The notes beneath the pieces are model-generated. The model was not told where the DNA came from and did no database searches. It saw only the letters and a program-made list of their open reading frames with translations. From positions 124,001-188,000 of the forward strand of contig JAZKJV010002331.1 of NCBI GenBank assembly GCA_037367405.1: a stretch of DNA of 64,000 nt. Reading direction: 5' to 3'. The position numbers were made by a program, and so were the translations under genes. Shown here piece by piece: positions 38,500-49,310 of the stretch. The DNA comes from Ottelia alismoides (taxonomy: Eukaryota; Streptophyta; Magnoliopsida; Alismatales; Hydrocharitaceae). The stretch's first letter is position 1; every line of letters begins with the position of its first letter.

Positions 38500-39180
38500 T
38501 CCCGCCGAACTCTCGTGCCGTCGCACCTGCAAGCCCTCCCCCCCCGCGCGCCGTCGCACCTGCAACTCCTCCTCCCTCGCACCTGCGAGCCCACACTCCT
38601 CCCCACGCGCCACCGCATCTGCGAGCCCACCTCCCGCGCCGTGCACTGCAAGCCCTTGCCCTCCCCCCGCGCCCCCGCACCTGCGAGCCTTGCCTCCTGC
38701 GCCGCTGCACCTGCAAGCCCTCCCCCTCTCCCCGCACCCTCGCACCAGCGAGCCCTCCCCCTCCCCCCACGTCCCTGCGAGCCCGCACACCTCCCCCCAT
38801 GCGAGCCCGCCTCCCCCGCGCCGCACCTGCAAGCCCTCCCCCCCCCTCCCCCCCACCCGTGCCATCGCACCTGCAAGCTTTCCCCCTCCCCGTGCACCCC
38901 TTGCCTCCTGCGTCGCCGCACCTGCGAACCCTTCCCTGCCGCCGCACCTGCAAGCCCTCCCCCTCCCCCTGCTCCCCCGCACCTGCAAGCCTGCCTCCCG
39001 CGCCGCCTCACCTGGAAGCCTTCCCCTCCCCTCGCGCCGTCGCACCTGCAAGCCTTCCCCTTCCCCCCGCGCCCCCGCACCTGTGAGCCTTGCCTCCTGC
39101 GCCGCCGCACCTGCAGCCCTCCCCCTCCCCCTCCCCCCACGCCCCGAACCTACAGGACCGCGCCCTCTCCCCCCATCGTC
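38500..39180. repeat. Cys/Pro-rich minisatellite block inside second Mutator-like element
   Basis: Units of 30-60 bases contain CCGCACCTGCAAGCC and runs of CCTCCCCC. Plus-strand frames read repeats of RRTCKPSPP type and the minus strand Gly/Arg-rich repeats (VRRRGRQACRCG type). All frames are open over hundreds of bases because of the composition. No known protein is recognisable. Confidence 0.65.
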
Positions 39181-39638
39181 AGCCCCTCACTGCAAGAGTC
39201 CCATCCCCAATCCTTCCTGGAAGCCCTGCGACCAACATGTTTTGCCTTTTTTTCTTGAACTTTTGATTAATCCTGACCGTTAGATCGTGTCTCGATTAGA
39301 TTAACTCATTCATGTAGTTGATTTAATGAACAAAACTAACGGAAGGTTACGAGTGTAAAACCGGAGCATTTATTCAGGGTCATGTGTGTAATTTGTATTT
39401 ATCGAGGGTTTCCGGGGTAATTACAAAATTACTCAGGGTTATGGATGTAAATATCCATATATATGTATATATGGATATAGTTAATAAAATTATATCAATC
39501 AATTCAATATGAAAAATAAAATGTAAATGCATCTAAACACTTATTAACCCTTTCTTTGTTATAGTAATGCAGATTAGATTGCAAAGTAGACTGACCTTCG
39601 AGCAGAGCATTTTGTTTGATTATCATATCTTGGCTAAA

Positions 39639-39770
39639 GAGACTATACGAAGGGATCTTAGCTTTTTGGATATAAGTCCGAGATTGACCCAAGATAGATC
39701 TGAATGGAGGCGAAGAATCCATGTAGCCGACCCTACTTAATTGTGGGAAAAGGCTTTGTTGTTGTTGTTG
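39639..39770 (+). mobile_element. RTE-type LINE 3' tail, severely 5'-truncated
   Basis: The 132-bp body starts GAGACTATACGAAGG and ends in GGCTTTGTTGTTGTTGTTG, the simple-repeat tail typical of RTE elements in plants. It is nearly identical to the end of the larger copy at 59785-60223. A perfect 18-bp duplication TATCATATCTTGGCTAAA flanks it (39621-39638, 39771-39788). Confidence 0.88.
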
Positions 39771-39788
39771 TATCATATCTTGGCTAAA

Positions 39789-41465
39789 GTGTTTTTATTT
39801 GGAGAATGGACATAGTACAGCCTACATATATCACTGAGTATATGTTGTCTTGAGAACTGCACTTGCTTATGTGAGCATCTTAGCCTACTGTTTAATTTGA
39901 GAGAATGGAAGCAAGAAGTTCTTTCTCTATCTTGTGCAGATTATAAGCATTGCACTGTTGAGTTTCATGCAAAATTGTTGTGGATGTATCTTCGGTAATA
40001 TCTCTTCCCCGTGATGCACAAGCAATTGCAAGACTGAACCTGCTTTTACGATGTTGCTGCCCCATGCCTTTAACCATTTAGTAATTGTCATGCTAACATT
40101 ATCTAGCTTGAGGAGAGTGGTAAAATGTTTGTGCACACCATGCCAATAAGAAAGAAAGAAAACTACATGGTCTTTGGTCAGAGTCTCCCAACTTTCTTAG
40201 TCTTGCCTTACATTGTCTAGATAACTGAAATTGTATTTTCTGCTATTACATCTCATCATCCTGTTTCATAGATCCTATATCTTAATTCCTACATACCATC
40301 TTATTATTCTTGGTCTGTTTTGGTTGTTCTGTGCATATATTTTGTGCTCCCATGTTCTAATTATCATCAGAGTGTTCTTTCATCTGTTTAATATTCCCTA
40401 CTTAGACGTGTTTGGGAGCAAAGAGGTCATGTAGCCTACGCAGAAATTCAAAAAGACTTGCCTGTTTTGTAGCTTTCCCCATTTACAGTTTGCATGACTT
40501 ATCAAATCTATCTTGCATAGTTATGGGATAGTCAAAGTCCATAGCTTTCTTGTAATTTTCATTAATATACAAATCAAGAGATCTAAAAACTAGGAAGTAC
40601 AATGAATCATATGGTGCCAGTCTGCCAGTCTGCCAGATACCTCGGGGATTTCAAACTCTTTGCTGAGTTTCCTCTGTGAATATTTTCTCTTTATTTATGG
40701 GAAACTCATTAGTTTCTTGCTTATTGGTTCACTCTGCTGCGTGTGGGCGAGGAAAATTCAATACAAACAACATTAGCAATATGGATTAACTTCCCAAGTC
40801 ACACCTCATTATCTCCACTCCACTGTAACATTCATCGTCAATACCAATAACCACCAGGAGTCCAGTTACTGGTGGTCGATTTCCTTTTGTGATCAATCCA
40901 TACTTATATATAACCCTATTGATATAGAGAAACACTCTTTAAATGCAAAGCTTCTCATAAAAAATCTTTCTAGATGCAAATTAATATCTTATAAATATAT
41001 ATTGCTCTTGAAAATAGACACCAGTTATAATATGGAAAAGTAAAAAGTAGAAGAGCTCCTTTTTTAGTGCATGACCATGTAAGCTGAAAACATGCTAAAA
41101 ACTAATGACATTGACAAAGTATGTGATTCCACAACTTTTTATGAAGTCGAGAAGTTTTCATAGATATTAGATATAAGGCAGTCTGGATGCTATTGCTCCG
41201 TAACAGCTTATCTTTCAGGAGTCAATCTATATCTTGATCGTCGTGTATACCACAACTTCGTGGGTCACTTAGAGTGGTTGATTTGGTTTTTTTGCAGTTT
41301 GCGTCCTTGGACAACAACAATTAAGCCATTTTTTTACTTCAAGTGGGATTTGTATATGTTGATTCTTTGCTTCTAAATATATCTAATTTGGGTCATACCC
41401 GGGCTTAGATCCAGATAATACATCTCCTTCTAATAGTCTCTTACTAACATTTCTTCGGTCTTCTT
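39789..41465. other. Anonymous intergenic or intronic DNA
   Basis: AT-rich, apparently low-copy sequence. I see no coding-like frame, RNA gene or element boundary. Confidence 0.4.
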
Positions 41466-41695
41466 TGTGGGTTGAAATTTTGTCGAAATTCGATGATATT
41501 CCCATGAAATGTCAGTTTCACCGACTTGGCGAAATGTCACTGGCACTGTGAAATTTGTCCGTGCCCCAAGTCTCTTCAGGAATCAGTGCTTGTTGTGTAA
41601 AATTTTGGCCGATATCGATGAAATGTTGGTGGCATGCCATCGAAATTTCGTTTCCTCATGTCAGCAACATTGGGTCGAAATCGATATTTGAGGCC
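41466..41695. mobile_element. Probable hAT-type fragment with GAAATTTCG words
   Basis: Words such as TCGAAATTTCG, CGAAATG and TCGAAATCGATA recur, and the right end ATTTGAGGCCACGG matches the AATTTGAGGCCATG terminus of 61031-61256. The left end is not clear, so it may be truncated. Confidence 0.5.
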
Positions 41696-42121
41696 ACGGT
41701 CTCTACCGATCGCTCTGATAAGGTTCTCTTCTAACTCTAACTTCTCACACCTTCGATCTTTTATCTGATACCCTTAATACAAATTTGATCCTTCTTTCTA
41801 TGGACACACATTCACTAGAGCCTCTTGATCTCAACGTACATGCATTCTTTGAACATCTACTGGCTACAGCTAACTTCCCAACACTCACTACCATAAAGCA
41901 TTGCAAGTATCACTAGCAACCTTGTAGTAATTTCTTTTGAGTTTCAAGGATATGTTCTTATTACAAGGAAAACTTGAAGCTCATCTCCATTTCATCCATC
42001 CTTCTTTGATTTTGTGAGTAACATTTTCATGAATTTTCTCCATTCCTTTAAAAGATTGAAGTCATTGTTCTTTGGAATAACATGCATTTCAAGCTTTATC
42101 TCTTTCACATCTATAATACCC
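41696..42121. other. Anonymous DNA
   Basis: No feature recognised. Confidence 0.35.
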
Positions 42122-42805
42122 CAAGGTTCAGGAAAGCGGTATGCGTATGCGTTCGGACATGCCACTGAATACTGAATAAACTGTATGCGGGGGCATATGC
42201 GGGGTATATGCAAGTCTGTGCGGTTTTTTTAATTATTTATTAATATGAAATAAATATCTATAAATAACATTACTACTGAATTTATGTATCAAATTGGAGT
42301 TAAAGAAGATCTAAGAAAAATGGTTAATGTTATATGGTTGAGTAGATGCTTTTAATTTCCTAACAAAAAAATTAGCCATAAAAACTTTACATATTAGATG
42401 AATCATTTTTTGAGATCACATATTAGATGATTCATAATAACAAAACTTCAATACACATGCATGCACTATGTGAGCAAAACCTCAATCGATATATATATTA
42501 AAATATTTGATGATATATTGCATATACTCAAGAAAATAATACATGAGGAAAACATAAACATTGCATACACATAATGGTATAATGCATTGCATATTCTCAC
42601 AACTGAATGTAGGAAGAGGTGGAGCTACGAAAGTAAGCAATTAACTGAGAGGATTGGAGCTGCTAAGCACCTAACTGAGAGGATTGGAGCTGCTGGAGCC
42701 GTATCGGGGTCTGAGGGGAGAGGGGATGCATAATGCATCGATTCATAAAATCGGTTCGGTCTGCACAGGCATATGCAGCCCGTGCGGCCAATTTCATGAA
42801 CAGTG
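42122..42805. mobile_element. Probable hAT-type element with GCATATGCGG words
   Basis: The left end CAAGGTTCAGGAAAGCGG and the complement of the right end CACTGTTCATGAAATTGG are an imperfect inverted repeat of the CAAGG type seen in the neighbouring hAT elements. Words like TATGCGTATGCG, GCATATGCGG and GCATATGCAGCC cluster near both ends, with AT-rich sequence between. A direct repeat CTAACTGAGAGGATTGGAGC lies at about 42644 and 42671. Flanks do not show a clear 8-bp duplication. Confidence 0.5.
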
Positions 42806-45059
42806 ATGCTCTCTAAAGCTTGATTCCATCTCCTCTCTCATTCATTTAACAATGTCATATGCCTCCAAGTAGCACACACAAGGCACCTTCCCCCTGTATG
42901 TGCTTTGTTAATTCATCCATAACTTGGGTAAAAAGGTAACAACTCAGAGCGTTGATCCTTTGTGCAAACCAATACTGGTATCAAATTGATCGGTCTGACT
43001 AGTTGAAGTATTTTTGCAAGTCGTATTCATGCAAGTTGTTGCTTGGCTATAATCTCTTAGGACATTGATGCTTAAAAAAGTTTTTAATGAAATGGTGGAT
43101 GGTTACTCTCCTCTACTAAAGACCAATTGACTTTGTAATAGTGCTTGCTCGCTTCTGTCAAATACCCATGGACTTTTTTTTTGTGAGGATTCCTTTTTTT
43201 CATCCTCTTCACCTCCAATGGCCATTTGAAATTTCACCTACCGACCCCTATTCCCCAGTAACTGGCAAATACCCATGTCTCCAAACAATCCTTCTTAAAC
43301 TCATGTTGCCACAGTCTATTACGTCTGTCTCAAGTTGTCAAGCGACATGTAGATCATAACCCATAATTCGCTCACCTATAAGAGTCCTCACAATTAAATG
43401 GCACTACTTTGTGGCCCTCAACTCAGCTTGCAACTATTTTTATTTGAACCAAAAAAGGGGGAAATACTCGTGATTGGTGCTCACCCCAAATTTCTCGAGT
43501 AGAAACCTGGCAAGCTGGCTTGCTGGTAATCTCTGATGGGTGATGCTGTGATGGCAAGAACACACATATATAGGAGAATTTTTCAACGAGATTGTATTTT
43601 TGGTCTTTTGAAAAGCTACTCTTCTCAACTGTTTATTTGATTAAAGATTGTAAATATCAAATTTGTAAGAATATTAATATACTTAAAAAGGAAAACAAAG
43701 ATCTTTGGGAAAAAAATTAAGTTGGTTATGCAGCCACCTTATATAGGTAAAACCAATACATCTGCACAGTACAGTAAAACCAATACATTTGCACAGTACA
43801 GCTTGATTTTTTTATGATCCTCGGTTGCTTTTTGGAAACCAGAACGTACCAACCTCATCGAGTCATCGGAATGATTCACACATGGGAGACTTCAATGATG
43901 ACTTTTTTTATTTTAGAAAAGTCAATCATCTCAACCATTAATTTGATGAAATTTTTGTAAAAGTAAAATATAGACTTTGCGGGAAAAAAAGATATGCTGT
44001 AACCAATGTTGATAACATGATGCGTGTCAAGGTGCTAAGGGTCCAAAATGTTTTAAATACTAGGCGCTCGCCCCAAAAAGCAAATGCTAAAATATTAGGC
44101 ATATATACATTCATGTATATATGTATATATAACCATAAATACATATTTTGATGGATAATTTAATAAATATTCTCAGTTTTAGGAATATCTAACACTGTTT
44201 TCAGTTCTAGTTGGAATTCTTGGAGTTTTGCGGTCCATCTTCTTGAGAGTGTGAGGGTGAAACTGGTTGGCCTTGCAGGGCTATTTGGTTGGCTTGGGAT
44301 GGGTTGACACGTAAGGGAAATCGTGCTTTGGTTGCAAATGCACTAATACATGCAAATATTCCAAAGGAGTCTTCCTGTACTTCTGATTTGGGTTTTAATT
44401 AATATTTCTTTCTAGATGTGCACCTTCCATGGGTGCCCACCGTCCCGCCTTATAAAAAATATATATTCAGTTCCAGCATCAATTAATCAGTCCAAACACA
44501 CAATATTAAATCATTGGGTGATTATATGGATGCCAATCAAACAAAATGCAGTATTTACCTTGATAATCTGTCCTAAGAGCTAAGAATATACAAACAATCT
44601 TTTTACAGTATATATTTGTTAGGCTATAAGTTTATATAAATCCCAAGTAGAATAACCTTCCTTTTTTAGAGTAAAAAAAGAGAGTAGCCGATTCAAAAAA
44701 AATAGTAGCCTTCTTTAATGCAGTAGTGGTTACAATACTAGTAGTTAAAGGTCAAGAACCAATCTCGTCTTTTGAAAAGGGTTTGATTTTGTGCATCCTT
44801 GTCACCTTCAAGAGCCTAATGACCTTTCCTTTTATATTATCTCCTTCATCAACCTTAGTGACCCTCTACTACCACTTTTGTTGCTTATACACTGGATTCT
44901 TGATTATCAGATTTCAAGGCACATTTATTGAAAAACACTCTCGAAAAGCTCAACACGTGCAAGAAAATCCGAGCTCAAATTCTTCCAATGAGAAAAAAAT
45001 AGGCCAAGAACATCTGCCAATTAGAACATGAGTTTTTGAACTTGACTTCAAGTTTCAAT
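42806..45059. other. Anonymous intergenic DNA with small relics
   Basis: No gene recognised. A 27-bp tandem duplication lies at 43747-43800. At 44200-44440 a broken plus-strand frame (VRVKLVGLAG, RALVANALIHANIP) may be a LINE RNase H or tail relic, but this is weak. Confidence 0.35.
43747..43800. repeat. 27-bp tandem duplication
   Basis: Two copies of GTAAAACCAATACATNTGCA followed by CAGTACA, differing at one base. Confidence 0.9.
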
Positions 45060-45229
45060 TCATCCCATTTATTTTGTTACCGGTATATTTCTCTTTATTT
45101 ATTTATTGAATTATGTAACCCTTCGGGATCTTTTATTTAATTTATCTTTTTTGGCTTTCTTGGGTTTCACACTATATAAGAAATCCTAGAGCCCTTAAAT
45201 AAGACAAGTAATGCATTCTCTTCTCCACA
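45060..45229 (+). repeat. 5' LTR of decayed copia element
   Basis: It contains CACTATATAAGAAATCC (TATA region) and ends TTCTCCACA. It aligns with 48054-48230 from TTATTTTGTT onward with many differences. The start is approximate. Confidence 0.65.
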
Positions 45230-45241
45230 TGGTATCAGAGC
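45230..45241 (+). promoter_or_regulatory. Primer binding site, initiator tRNA-Met
   Basis: TGGTATCAGAGC directly follows the 5' LTR, the standard plant copia primer site. Confidence 0.9.
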
Positions 45242-45548
45242 CACGGTCCTATAGTGGAACTTATACCTAAAACCTACTGCCACCACCAACCCCAGTCCTC
45301 TTTGAGCCTTATGCATGTCCTTCCTCGTTTAAGAGTCCCGTGCGAGACTTCGATGGGTTCCCCAGACCTACACTAGTGCTACCCACCGTCACCTAGGCGC
45401 CATCCAATGGCCAATGCTACCCTAACGTCGCCCATGCCTACCCTAGTGCCGCCCAAGCCTACCCTAGCGCTACCCAGCGTCGCCCAGGCCAACTACATGT
45501 GTAGTTAATCTTAGAATGATACTCCTGTGATATCTACATATTGGACCT

Positions 45549-47911
45549 ATGACGCGAGACTATACTGAGACCAAACCCTTGTACATTGTGTCTTTTATGA
45601 TGGTACAATGGAATTCTATCAAACTCAAGGGCACATATAACTACGCACTCTGGTCTCGGGCCTTCAAGATGTTCGTCAACGATCAGGGAACTTCTATTAC
45701 TCACCCAATGAAAGTTCCACAGAATTCTACTCCAAGGGAGATTACTTCTACTATGCATTTAGCTACTACCTCAGATACTGTAGCCAACTCTCCATCTACA
45801 CTTAGCATCAATCTGGATCATTGTCTCCACTGTGTCTACTCACTTGATTGGAGAAGGTAGTTTTTTAGATATCTTCTCAACCCTCTTCCACTGTGAAGTC
45901 AGTTCGAGTAGTCAACAATGCTTATTCTTCTATTACGACCACTGGGACTACAAAGTTCTCCATACTCAGGCTCTTTGGTGTTTACTACATATCAGATTTT
46001 CCTCAGAGCCTCTTATTAGTTCTTAAAGTATGTGTTGAATTGAACTGTCGAGTTATTTTCTCTCTTATATCCTAGAGAGACACCCTTTTCGCTCCCATTA
46101 ATGATTTTTGGTTACGTTGTGTTTGTTCATAATGTCCAGAGTTCAGCCACATTATCTTTTCATGCTATCAAATGTTATTCTTGGCTACTCTCACACTCAA
46201 AAGGGATACATGTGTTATGAGTCTTATGACCCTACTGGTCATCGTTACTACATTTCTGCTGATGTCACTTTCTTTGATCAGACTTGCTACTTTACTCTGG
46301 CTGTCAGTGACTTAGTGACATACCCTTAGAGCTCTCGCCATACCCACTGTCTACAAAAGGAAACACATCCATATTTTCAGGATGATGCGCCATCTTCTAG
46401 TGTCCCCACCACTGCAGCTCCAGATGCTCCACTAGAACTCCCTATAGATATGTGACAGACAAAAAGGCAATGCACTATACATCTTATGTCACATTTACTT
46501 CCATTGATAGTCTATCATGCAGTGACAGGTGATTTGCATATGCTTTTATGGCTATTACTATTCCACGTAATCATTACATTGCATTGCATGATTATGGTTG
46601 AAAAAGACCATGGATGAGGAGATGGACATGCTTATCTCCTAGAGCACGTGGGATCCTTTGCCGCATCTGAACGGTGTCAAGTCGGTTGCGTGCCGCTGAG
46701 TCTTTACGACCAAATCATTTCCTAGTGGTTTCATTGGCAGGTTAAAGGTCATGCTTGTGCCTAAGGGACCCACTCAGACTTATGGGGTAGACTACTTTGA
46801 GATGTTTTCTCCTGTGGTTAGGATGTGATCAATTCGTACTATTCTCTCAGTTGTAACTGACAAGAATTGGTCAATCTTTTAGCTCGATGTGAAGAAAGCC
46901 TTTTTATATGGTGACTTCAAGGAGGAGGTCTATATAATGCATCCACCTGGTTACTCCGTTGAGGGGGAGCGTGTGTGCCGACTCCGTAAGGCCATCTATG
47001 GCCTAAAGCAGAGTCCACAAGTTTGGTTTGACAGGCTTACCACTGAGATCAGTTCTCTTGGCTTCCACAAGACACCATCTGATTGATCTATGTTCATTAG
47101 ATGATGATCCATTGGCATTTTGATATTAGCTGTCTATGTTGATTATATGGTGGTTACTGATGATGATGAAAAGCATGTATTATAAAGACCAAGACCTTCC
47201 TTCAGAAGGTGTTTGTTACCAATGACCTTGGTCAACTCCAATACTTCTTCGACATTGAGGTGATACGCATTGTAGAGGGATTGCATCTATCACAACGGAA
47301 GTACTGCATAGATATTCTTACAGATGCGAGTTTACTTGGATGCAAAACATGCTACTTTCACGGATCCTGAGTTTGAGGATACTACACGCTATAGAAGCCT
47401 AGTGGGCAAACTAATCTACCTCACTAGGCTTGATATGTCGTATGATGTGACTAGAGCCAACCGACACATAGAGAGATCCCTTTACAGTCATTGGTAGGAT
47501 GTTCTCTCGATATTTGAAGGAATCTACAAGACGAGGCCTCTTCTACAAGGTTGATGGTCACACTGATGCCACTGCTTATGTAGATGCAAATCATGGCAAT
47601 TCACATGCGGACCGACGATCCATTACATGCCATGCTGTGTTTATTGGTGGTAACCTTGTCACATGACAAAGTAAGAAGCGAACATTAGTTTCTAGATCGA
47701 GTGCAGAAACAGAATACATGGCAATGACCGAAGCTACTTGTGAGATTACCTGGTTAGTCTCCTTTTTACATGAGCTTGGACTTCTTGCTACTGCTCTTGT
47801 ACCTTTATATTGTGACAACAAGGCTGCTACATACATTGCCATCAATCCAATAGTTTATGATAGGACTAAGCACATTGAACTATATTGTCACTTCATTCAA
47901 GATGCAGAATG
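45549..47911 (+). pseudogene. Broken gag-pol of decayed copia element
   Basis: The plus strand shows a gag-like piece (LKGTYNYALWSRAFKMF, about 45630), the integrase C-terminal motif (ILGYSHTQKGY and YYISADVTFF, about 46170-46280), reverse transcriptase pieces (LDVKKAFLYGDFKEEVY and KAIYGLKQSPQVWFD, about 46880-47030) and RNase H (SRSSAETEYMAM and CDNKAATYIA, about 47690-47840). Stops and shifts separate these blocks, and the protease and the integrase catalytic core are absent. Dead. Confidence 0.8.
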
Positions 47912-48040
47912 AAGAGGGAAGATCACTACCCCTCATATCTCCAGAGATATTCGATTGACAAATATATTCACGAAGGCATTGTCAAAGAAACGCTCTCGTT
48001 CATGATTTCCAAGTTGGGCATGATCTATAGATATGCTCCA

Positions 48041-48053
48041 ACTTGAGGGGGAG
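48041..48053 (+). promoter_or_regulatory. Polypurine tract of decayed copia element
   Basis: ACTTGAGGGGGAG directly before the 3' LTR start TGTTAGAA. Confidence 0.85.
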
Positions 48054-48230
48054 TGTTAGAATTATTTTGTTGCTGGGTTAGTTCTCTTTATTAAATTACC
48101 GAGTCATGTATGTAATCCTTTGGGGTCGTTTATGTAAGCTCTCTTTTTTTCTCTCTAGGGTTTCACGTTATATAAGAAACCCTAAAGCCCTTGCATTGAA
48201 TAGGACAAGTAATTCATTCTCTTCTCTACA
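48054..48230 (+). repeat. 3' LTR of decayed copia element
   Basis: 177 bp, TGTTAGAATT to TTCTCTACA, with the TATA-like GTTATATAAGAAACCC. Confidence 0.8.
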
Positions 48231-49077
48231 ACCTCAAGAGAGGACTTTATTCCTTCCACCCACTTATGTAATTATAAATGAGAGAATAGAACCTTAAAAA
48301 GTAATTAGAGACACGTGACCACCCTTCATTAAATGAAAAATGCAACCTCACAACTCTTGCACCTAAGAATCAAGTGAGCAAACCGTATGATACATATGTG
48401 AATCAATCCCAAGAACCGAATGAGCAAACCATAGGATATGAAGGTGAATCAGGCCCGTTGACGAGGAGTGACCAAGGGAGTTGAAGATGAGCCCTTTAGA
48501 GAAGAATATAATGGGCCGGCACCCATTCCATTTTTAATTTATAAAGCAAGAAAAAGAAAAGAGAAGGGGAGTAGCCAACAACCATAAAAGCATTCCATCC
48601 CATCTCTTAATCGACCTGGCAAGTGACATCCTCGCATTTGGCTCCATATTAAATGCAAGCGATAGGGAGGTCATTTTTCATCGCGACCTTCACATCTTTC
48701 TTCCTTTTGTGTCTTTGCAACCACCTTCACCATTCTTCACAATTTTTTTGTCACCTTATCATTGTTACCTTTGTTAAGTCCAATTGGTATAACGACATGA
48801 TATACCCATATAACATGATAATTGGAGTTTATGACATTATAAATTTAGGGTTTTTATCACTTTTGTCCTTAACTTCTGCAATATCAGCTTTTTTTGAAGA
48901 AAAAAGGGCCTCCCACATTTAGGTATGTGTCCAAAAAATTTCACCATTTATCACCATAAAAGATATTATGAAGTATTACGAGGCTAAAGATGTACAATAT
49001 AGTTTTTCTCTACATGTTCCAACTCTCACTCAGTACCTTAGCATGCACCACCACATTTTCTATGTAGAAACGATCTT
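48231..49077. other. Anonymous intergenic DNA
   Basis: No gene or clear element. Short frames do not resemble known proteins. Minus-strand LINE remnants may extend here but cannot be supported. Confidence 0.35.
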
Positions 49078-49085
49078 GTCGAAAC

Positions 49086-49302
49086 CATGGCCTCAAATTT
49101 CAGTGAAATTCGGTCGAATTTCTGTCGAATATCGATATCCAGTCGAAATCGAAATTTGACCGAAATGACCGAAATATGGGGGTCCTAGTACAAAAAATGA
49201 CCGAAATGACCGAAATTTCGATCGAAACTCCACCGAAATTCCATCGAAATTCTGTTTTGGTCGGTACCGAAATGGTGACCGAAACCGACATTTAAGGCCT
49301 TG
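49086..49302. mobile_element. hAT-type MITE made of GAAATTTCGGTC words
   Basis: A 217-bp element with ends CATGGCCTCAAATTTC and, in complement, CAAGGCCTTAAATGTC. A perfect 8-bp duplication GTCGAAAC flanks it (49078-49085, 49303-49310). Most of the body is the words CGAAAT, GACCGAAAT and CGGTCGAAT in both orientations. It is the reverse-complement relative of 61031-61256. Confidence 0.85.
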
Positions 49303-49310
49303 GTCGAAAC

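Larger units (their letters stand above)
37817..39456. mobile_element. Second Mutator-like element with captured GC-rich repeats
   Basis: The left end GGATATTTACACCCATAACC and the complement of the right end GGATATTTACATCCATAACC remain alike for about 90 bp. Both include CCTGAGTAATTT, AACCCTCGATAAATAC and ACACATGACCCTGAATAA. The flanks match at 7 of 9 positions (37807-37815 and 39457-39465). Inside are a hAT-type insertion (38020-38410) and a GC-rich repeat block. No transposase is visible. The interior plan parallels 21588-23033. Confidence 0.75.
45060..48230 (+). mobile_element. Decayed, shortened Ty1/copia element
   Basis: The LTR pair (about 45060-45229 and 48054-48230) encloses copia remnants in the order gag, integrase tail, reverse transcriptase, RNase H. 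The total of 3.2 kb is far below a full copia element of about 5 kb, so large parts (protease, most of integrase) are deleted. The right LTR is followed by ACCTC; no target duplication is evident because the left boundary is eroded. Confidence 0.8.

Noticed and set aside
38412..39283. Frames of up to 283 codons with Cys/Pro or Gly/Arg repeats, resembling extensin- or metallothionein-like proteins
   Set aside because: All are translations of one simple GC-rich minisatellite inside a Mutator-like element; no signal peptide, start context or known domain.
44000..44110. Another word-type hAT element (AGGCGCTCGCC)
   Set aside because: Only one copy of the word and no inverted ends or duplication could be found.
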